This document shows positions 22,269 to 27,552 of a stretch of 27,552 nucleotides of DNA, one piece after another. Position 1 is the first letter of the stretch, and every line of letters begins with the position of its first letter. Position numbers and translations under genes: made by a program. The notes beneath the pieces are model-generated. The model did no database searches, had not been told where the DNA came from, and saw nothing but the letters and a program-made list of their open reading frames with translations. Source of the DNA: a virus; IMG/VR virus record IMGVR_UViG_3300030117_003057, positions 1 to 27,552 of that record, one strand, 5' to 3'.

Positions 22269-25200
22269 ATGAGTAATAGCGAAAATTTATGGAGATCATT
22301 AAGAGCAGATAACCTGTACACTAAATCTTATGAAGATTTTAAAGTGCAGTTTTCTGACAAAGAAAGTAGAGACAACCTTTATAGTGCTCTAAAACAAGAT
22401 AACCTGTACACAAAAAGTTCTAGTGATTTTGAAGATCAATTTTTTAAACCAAGTAATACGTATAGGTATACTAAGCACAGAAAGGTTAAAAACAAAGAAG
22501 AAGTTGTTTCATCTTTAAAATGGATAGAAGAAAACAACAATATAAACACTAATCAAGAACTTAAAGACAGAACAGCTATAGAGTTTTTTGGTGAAGATGC
22601 TGTTGAGTTAATGAAACGTGGTATGGTTGGTCGTTTTTTAAGGCCAGATGTGTCAAGGGTAGCTGGTAGCAAGCGTGCTAAAGACACTTTAAACGAGTAC
22701 ACCGACCAAGAGTGGATAAATCTTTTTAATGGTGATACAGAAAAATACAGATTATTTAGAAATTACTTTGAGACTGGTGTGTTAAATGTTAATGATATAA
22801 ACGACAGCGACTTACTAAAAGAATATGATCAAACAGCTTTTACGCAAACAAAGTTAAAAAATGATGAAGATCACGATAGATACTTACAAGGTATAAAAAA
22901 GAAAAGAAGAAAAGATGGTGTTATAGAAGATGCTTTTGTTAAAATGCTAGAAGAGTCTAATTATTCTAAAAATCCAGTAGACGCTGAAAGCTTGTATCAA
23001 AACCCAGAGGCACTTGAAAAGTTTTTTGTAGAACAAGGTGATCTTTTAAACACCGAGTTTAAAGTTTTAAAAGCTGAAGGTGAAAGCATAGCTAACGATA
23101 TAAAACAATACACTACTATGCAAAATGGGCAGTTGGTTTGGACTGGACCTGAAGACATGAGAGACAGTTTTATGATAAGAGCTCAAGCTTATGAAGATAG
23201 ACAAGATGATTTTTTTGATAGAGCTTCAAAACTAGAGTCAAACTCTGGTATGTTAGAGTCGTTAAGCCACAACTACAACACGGGCTACAGAACAAGATTA
23301 ATGTTAGAGAAAACATTTAGTGAGATAGCTTTTTCTACAAATAAAATTTCTACATGGATAAAAAACATAGCTGGTAGTGATACAAGTAGACTATTAGAAA
23401 AAAAGGCAAATCATATAGATATATTAGAAAGTCTTAACAAAAAAATAGAAACAACATTACCACAAACCATAAAGCTTAAAAACGCTAAGTGGAGCGACGT
23501 ATCTAGTTTAGCTAAACAAATGTTAGGAAACAACTCTTTTAGTATAGGTACAGCCTTAGCGTTTGGTGGTTTTATTAGCAGGTTTGGTAAAATTAAAAAA
23601 GGTTTGTCAGTGACTCAAGCTAACGGTAGAATAGCGTGGGCTAGAAGAGGTATGATGTCTACGTTTTTCGCGGCTGAAGGTAGTGCTAAGTTAAGCGAAA
23701 TGGAGTTATTTGAGGCGAAAGCTATAGAAATGATTGGTAAAGAAGGCGAAACAGGAGTGTTACATGAAAGGCTAGCTAAAGCTACTAGTAATGCTGAAAG
23801 AAGAGATATAGAAGATCAAATAGAGTATTACGCTAAAGGTTTAAGTTATACGGAAAAACAAAAAGCACTTTCATTTTTACTTTACGGCGGTATAGCTTCT
23901 TATGCTGAAAGATTAGGTACTTTAAAATATATAGAAGATTTAAGTAAAGGAGCTAGGATGTTTGGTGGTGGTTTGCTTAAAACAGGTAAAAGAACTGGAT
24001 TTTACATGGGAGTTGAGCTTTTTGAGGAAACAGCCACTCAAATAGGACACAATGGGGTAGATATAGCTATATTAAAACAAGATAAAAGCTTACTTGACGG
24101 TGTAGATGCTGATTTCGCTCTCAACGTTTTATTTTCGTCTTTAGTTATACAAGGACCGTCTATATCTCAAAACGGTTATAGCATGGTATTAGAAGGTATA
24201 AAAACACAAAAAGATATATCTGCTAGTATTAAAATGCGAAATGAGGTTTTAGAAATAAACAAACAAATAAAAGATCTTGAAAGTATGCCTCAAAACGAGG
24301 GTACTAAAATGGCTTTACAAGAGTTAAGAGGTGATTTAATGGGTTTAATACAACAATCAGCTTTAATTGATCAAAGAACAGCTGCTAACGCGATGAACTT
24401 AACTAATGATCAAGTAAGAGAGGCGTTTGAAAAAGATAGACAAGCTAGAAAAATACAAAGAAAAGCAAATGAAATAGGCCAAAGCGGTATAGAAAACGCT
24501 TGGTCTGAGAAAAAACTAAAACAATTACAAGTAGAGTTAAATAAAATATATCAAGATAAAGACGCTATATTAAACAAACCAAAACAAGATCTGCAAAAAA
24601 CATTACAAAAAGACGGTAAAATACCAACGGTTGAACAATTTAGATCAGCTGGTAATTATATGTTTTACAAAAGTATAGCTCAAGGTAGTGGTCACACTGT
24701 TTACACAATTAAAGAAGAAAAAGATATTCAAAACTACGCTAAAGAAAAAAACTTAAGCCAAGAAGAAACAAAGGAACTTATAGATGAATATAAAGCTGGT
24801 GGTTTTGGCAATAATATAGCTGTACCTGGCAAAAAAGCAGATATACTTTTGTATGAGAGTAATGCTTTAGGTGCTAATGGTGTTATGTCTGACAATGCTC
24901 TTAATAGATTAGCCGCTTCAGTTGTGGGCTTACACGAGCTACAACACTCGTATGATAGAGCTACAGGTATAGTTAAAGATAATAAAGTTGTAAAACATGT
25001 TAGAGATATTTTAGATCAAGTTGAACAACAGCTAGTTGCCAACGGTGTTAGTGAAGCCGTGGTAGATGGTTTTAAGAAAAGAAGAGCGCTTTATGACACT
25101 AAAGATGGGGTTGATTATACAGAGGTTATGACTATATTAGGTGAACTTGTAGCTAAAAAACATATAAAATCAACAAACAAATCAACTTTACTTTCTGTAA

Positions 25201-27552
25201 AATCTTTAAAAAGAAACGCTTTAAGATTAGTTTACGGTGATAGAGCTGAGGTGTTTGGCATGGGTACGGTTAACGATGTATTTGAGTATTTGGAAAGATT
25301 TGTAGATAGAGCTAAGCGAGGTAAAATCCTAGCGTCAACGTTACCTGAAGAAGAAGAAAAAGCAATAAAAGCATCTAAAACTGATTTAAAGTCAATAATA
25401 GAAATGAGAGCGGGTAAAGACACGTTAACACAGCAAGATGTTGTTGATTATGTAAACGACGTTAAAGCTTCTGAAGCTGCTCGTAGAATGTTCAACCAAG
25501 AGATAGAAGGTTATGTGGAAAACAGAACACGAGCTAATTTTGATAAAATAATACCAGAACTTACAGCTGTTATAGATAGTAACAGGAGTGAAGCTAGAGC
25601 TAAATATAAAGATAGATTACAATTATTAGCGTTAGATATACTTAAAACATGGAAACCTGGCGGTATGGATGTGGATGGTTATTTAAGGTATTTACTATGG
25701 GAAAAGTCTAAAGCGTTGGCAACGCAAATGGGTGTTCAGCAAAAGGTGACTAAAAAACTAGATGATACTCTTGAAGGTCAACTACCAACACAACAAGTTG
25801 ATAAAGAAATACAAGAGTTTGAAGAAAAAGATATATTTGCTGCACAAATAGCTAAAATAAAAGCTAAAGATAAAAAAGACACTGAATTAATAGAAGAGAA
25901 AAACTTTAGAAAAGATATAGGTATAACACCTCAAATGGTTGACGAGTTTAAAAAGGAGGTTGGTGAAGTGTTAAAAGATCCAAACCTACCCTTAGTTAGT
26001 GAGTTTGACTGGTACCAAAGCTTTAAAGATAAAACTTATAGAGGTAAACTTTTTAAAACTATAGGCAAGTTTGCTGGCACAGCTAACTCACAACAGTTTA
26101 AAGATTTTCTTAAAAAAATAGCCAAACCTTATATAAAATACGCTCCAGGATCAGAGTTAGTGCAACTTGAAAAAATGGTTAAAGATAAAATATTTGTAGA
26201 AACAGTTAGGGCTACTAACCAAGCAATGATAGATGAAGCTATAGACAAAGGGTTGTTGAGGCCGTTTGAATACAAAACAGAAGAACAAGGTCCAGCTATT
26301 TACCAAAAGAAAAAAGTTAAACAAGATGACTTTGTAGATTTCTTTTTTGGTAAAAGAGGTAGAAGAAACTCACTATTAGATAATATAGTTAATATGATTT
26401 CTATGGACGCTGTATTTACAGTACTAAGAGAAAACCCGGATATATTAAACACTTTAAAAGAAAACAATGCTAAAAAAGGTTTACCTACAAACAAAAATTT
26501 ATTAGGTGAATTAAAACACAGAATAGACAGAGGTAGAACTATTAAGTTTAGTAAGGCTTTTAATGCCGCTGATCAACAAAGTAAACAAATATTTGGTAAT
26601 GGTATGCCTGCTTTTACCGCTGAAATTAGAAAAAACGGTGGAGATGTTAAAGCTGCTTTTGATGCTGTGTACCCTAAAGATCTTTTTGGTAAAAAACAAA
26701 ATCAAATCATAGAAGACTTAACAAAGTATTTAACGTATTACGAGCAGTACGAATCTGCTATGAAAGGTGTTGGTAGAAAAAGATTTAAAAAACTAGATCA
26801 ATACATAACTGAAGAGTTGGTTTCGCCTGAACTAACAGTAACAGATATAAGAAACGCTTTTGGATTAGGTAAAAAAGATGTTAACTTTAATGATAAAGAA
26901 CAACTGGTATCAGCTAGAGAAGCTCTAAAGAAATTAATAAATATTTTAGGTTATGATAAAACTGTAAGGTTTTTAAAAGCCGCTTTAACTGGCCCAACAC
27001 AAATAGGTGGAACCGATTTAATAGCTTTGTCTGTCACTCAGCTTGAAACAGGTAAAACACAAAAGAAACTGGATAAGTTATTAAAGAAAAAAGAAGATTT
27101 ATCGAAAAAAGAAGATTTATCGAAAAAAGAACAAGAAGAAATAAAAAAGCTAAATAAGAAAATAAAAGAATATAAAAAAAGAATAAAAGAAGGTATACCT
27201 CCTAGTACACGTTATGGTTTAGTAGAAGACGTTAATGATCTTGTAAAAAACTTTATGCATGACATGAAGTCTGAAAAACCTTTTGATAAAGCTAATCCTC
27301 AAAATGTAAAATCAACAAAAGAAAAAGGTATAAACCAAGACTTTAATGAGTTAGAAAAAAACTCAAAACAAGACAGAGAGTTTTTAGTTGAACTAATGGA
27401 TATATTAGCAGAGCTTCAAAAAAAGAATAATGAATATAAAGTAGACCCAATATCTGTAAACGATGCTGCTATGATAACTAAAAGTTTAACCAGTGGTATG
27501 AACACGTCACTAGCTGCAGCTGCCACACTTAGATATGTACCTTATGTAGGCA
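22269..27552 (+). CDS. Giant internal virion/polyvalent-type protein with HExxH motif (3' partial)
   Basis: The frame stays open from the ATG at 22269 to the right edge: at least 1761 codons, with no stop. Residues 1-58 hold two 30-residue repeats (LRADNLYTKSYEDF and LKQDNLYTKSSSDF). Residues about 423-440 form a hydrophobic Gly-rich segment (SFSIGTALAFGGF). Residues 578-591 (FYMGVELFEETATQ) match a helix pattern often seen in large phage virion proteins. Residues 889-893 are HELQH, an HExxH zincin motif, in VVGLHELQHSYDRATG. Glu952 and Glu959 in DYTEVMTILGELVAKK are candidate third zinc ligands. The remainder is highly charged and helical, with an 18-base tandem repeat near residues 1606-1621. 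By position it corresponds to T7 gp16, but no lysozyme or transglycosylase motif was recognised. I infer an ejected multidomain protein, perhaps with peptidase activity. The gene is too long for a usual enzyme. Confidence 0.7.
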   Translation, partial: MSNSENLWRSLRADNLYTKSYEDFKVQFSDKESRDNLYSALKQDNLYTKSSSDFEDQFFKPSNTYRYTKHRKVKNKEEVVSSLKWIEENNNINTNQELKDRTAIEFFGEDAVELMKRGMVGRFLRPDVSRVAGSKRAKDTLNEYTDQEWINLFNGDTEKYRLFRNYFETGVLNVNDINDSDLLKEYDQTAFTQTKLKNDEDHDRYLQGIKKKRRKDGVIEDAFVKMLEESNYSKNPVDAESLYQNPEALEKFFVEQGDLLNTEFKVLKAEGESIANDIKQYTTMQNGQLVWTGPEDMRDSFMIRAQAYEDRQDDFFDRASKLESNSGMLESLSHNYNTGYRTRLMLEKTFSEIAFSTNKISTWIKNIAGSDTSRLLEKKANHIDILESLNKKIETTLPQTIKLKNAKWSDVSSLAKQMLGNNSFSIGTALAFGGFISRFGKIKKGLSVTQANGRIAWARRGMMSTFFAAEGSAKLSEMELFEAKAIEMIGKEGETGVLHERLAKATSNAERRDIEDQIEYYAKGLSYTEKQKALSFLLYGGIASYAERLGTLKYIEDLSKGARMFGGGLLKTGKRTGFYMGVELFEETATQIGHNGVDIAILKQDKSLLDGVDADFALNVLFSSLVIQGPSISQNGYSMVLEGIKTQKDISASIKMRNEVLEINKQIKDLESMPQNEGTKMALQELRGDLMGLIQQSALIDQRTAANAMNLTNDQVREAFEKDRQARKIQRKANEIGQSGIENAWSEKKLKQLQVELNKIYQDKDAILNKPKQDLQKTLQKDGKIPTVEQFRSAGNYMFYKSIAQGSGHTVYTIKEEKDIQNYAKEKNLSQEETKELIDEYKAGGFGNNIAVPGKKADILLYESNALGANGVMSDNALNRLAASVVGLHELQHSYDRATGIVKDNKVVKHVRDILDQVEQQLVANGVSEAVVDGFKKRRALYDTKDGVDYTEVMTILGELVAKKHIKSTNKSTLLSVKSLKRNALRLVYGDRAEVFGMGTVNDVFEYLERFVDRAKRGKILASTLPEEEEKAIKASKTDLKSIIEMRAGKDTLTQQDVVDYVNDVKASEAARRMFNQEIEGYVENRTRANFDKIIPELTAVIDSNRSEARAKYKDRLQLLALDILKTWKPGGMDVDGYLRYLLWEKSKALATQMGVQQKVTKKLDDTLEGQLPTQQVDKEIQEFEEKDIFAAQIAKIKAKDKKDTELIEEKNFRKDIGITPQMVDEFKKEVGEVLKDPNLPLVSEFDWYQSFKDKTYRGKLFKTIGKFAGTANSQQFKDFLKKIAKPYIKYAPGSELVQLEKMVKDKIFVETVRATNQAMIDEAIDKGLLRPFEYKTEEQGPAIYQKKKVKQDDFVDFFFGKRGRRNSLLDNIVNMISMDAVFTVLRENPDILNTLKENNAKKGLPTNKNLLGELKHRIDRGRTIKFSKAFNAADQQSKQIFGNGMPAFTAEIRKNGGDVKAAFDAVYPKDLFGKKQNQIIEDLTKYLTYYEQYESAMKGVGRKRFKKLDQYITEELVSPELTVTDIRNAFGLGKKDVNFNDKEQLVSAREALKKLINILGYDKTVRFLKAALTGPTQIGGTDLIALSVTQLETGKTQKKLDKLLKKKEDLSKKEDLSKKEQEEIKKLNKKIKEYKKRIKEGIPPSTRYGLVEDVNDLVKNFMHDMKSEKPFDKANPQNVKSTKEKGINQDFNELEKNSKQDREFLVELMDILAELQKKNNEYKVDPISVNDAAMITKSLTSGMNTSLAAAATLRYVPYVG
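22284..22442 (+). repeat. Two tandem 30-codon repeats at the start of the giant protein
   Basis: Residues 7-28 and 37-58 align with a 30-residue period: L(W/Y)xxLxxDNLYTKSxxDFxxQF. At the DNA level AGATAACCTGTACA occurs exactly at 22307-22320 and again at 22397-22410, 90 bases apart. Such short N-terminal repeats are known to me in other large phage virion proteins, where their role is unproven. A packaging or ejection-targeting tag is a reasonable idea. Confidence 0.75.
27086..27131 (+). repeat. 18-bp tandem repeat, about 2.5 units
   Basis: The unit GAAAAAAGAAGATTTATC occurs at 27086-27103 and 27104-27121 without mismatch, and its first 10 bases recur at 27122-27131. In frame it encodes repeated KEDLSK within a Lys/Glu-rich helix of the giant protein, so copy-number change would be tolerated in frame. 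Confidence 0.85.

Noticed and set aside
1-27552. Prophage, mobile element, CRISPR or tRNA features
   Set aside because: No integrase, transposase, terminal inverted repeats, spaced direct repeats or cloverleaf-like stretch was seen, and the intergenic space is too small to hold most of these.

Overview
The window is a block of late (virion morphogenesis) genes from a tailed, most likely podovirus-type, phage of marine or aquatic character. There are 13 genes, all on the + strand. The gaps between them total only about 290 nt, so roughly 99% is coding, and the base composition is strongly AT-rich. I see no integrase, transposase, tRNA, CRISPR or metabolic genes, and no gene looks like the long helical tape measure of a siphovirus or myovirus. 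Every internal gene starts with ATG behind an A/T-rich leader that lacks a purine-rich Shine-Dalgarno box. That is the initiation style of Bacteroidota and their phages, so a flavobacterium-like host is my inference. Several proteins resemble conserved families I recall from uncultured marine phage contigs. That resemblance is from memory and was not searched.

Layout, left to right. DNA packaging and head genes come first: the C-terminal nuclease part of the large terminase (open at the left edge), an 803-aa portal, a 420-aa scaffold-like protein and a 493-aa major capsid protein. A GC-rich terminator-like hairpin follows the capsid gene. Then comes a 277-aa protein of unknown function, and behind it a second strong hairpin with a UACG tetraloop. 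Next is the head-tail connector and short-tail block: a 247-aa adaptor-like protein, a 745-aa adaptor-like protein with a large beta insertion, and a giant 2819-aa nozzle/stabilization-type protein. Two accessory structural proteins follow (411 and 119 aa). The right part looks like an ejection-protein cassette: a 247-aa Ala/Gln-rich protein with a hydrophobic N-terminus, a 445-aa protein, and a giant protein of at least 1761 residues that is open at the right edge.

How the genes work together (inferred): terminase pumps DNA through the portal into a shell of capsid protein built on the scaffold. The two adaptors and the nozzle close the head and form the stubby tail. The last three genes match the order and small-medium-large size pattern of T7 gp14-gp15-gp16, proteins stored in the head and ejected into the host.

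The most interesting points are these. The giant right-edge protein has an HExxH zinc-protease-type motif and starts with two 30-residue tandem repeats. The nozzle protein has a block of about 930 residues made of jelly-roll/carbohydrate-binding-like modules, inserted between two conserved core parts. A beta module is shared between the 745-aa and 411-aa tail proteins. Finally, the 277-aa gene is bracketed by two unlike hairpins and shares its AT leader and N-terminal composition with the scaffold gene.
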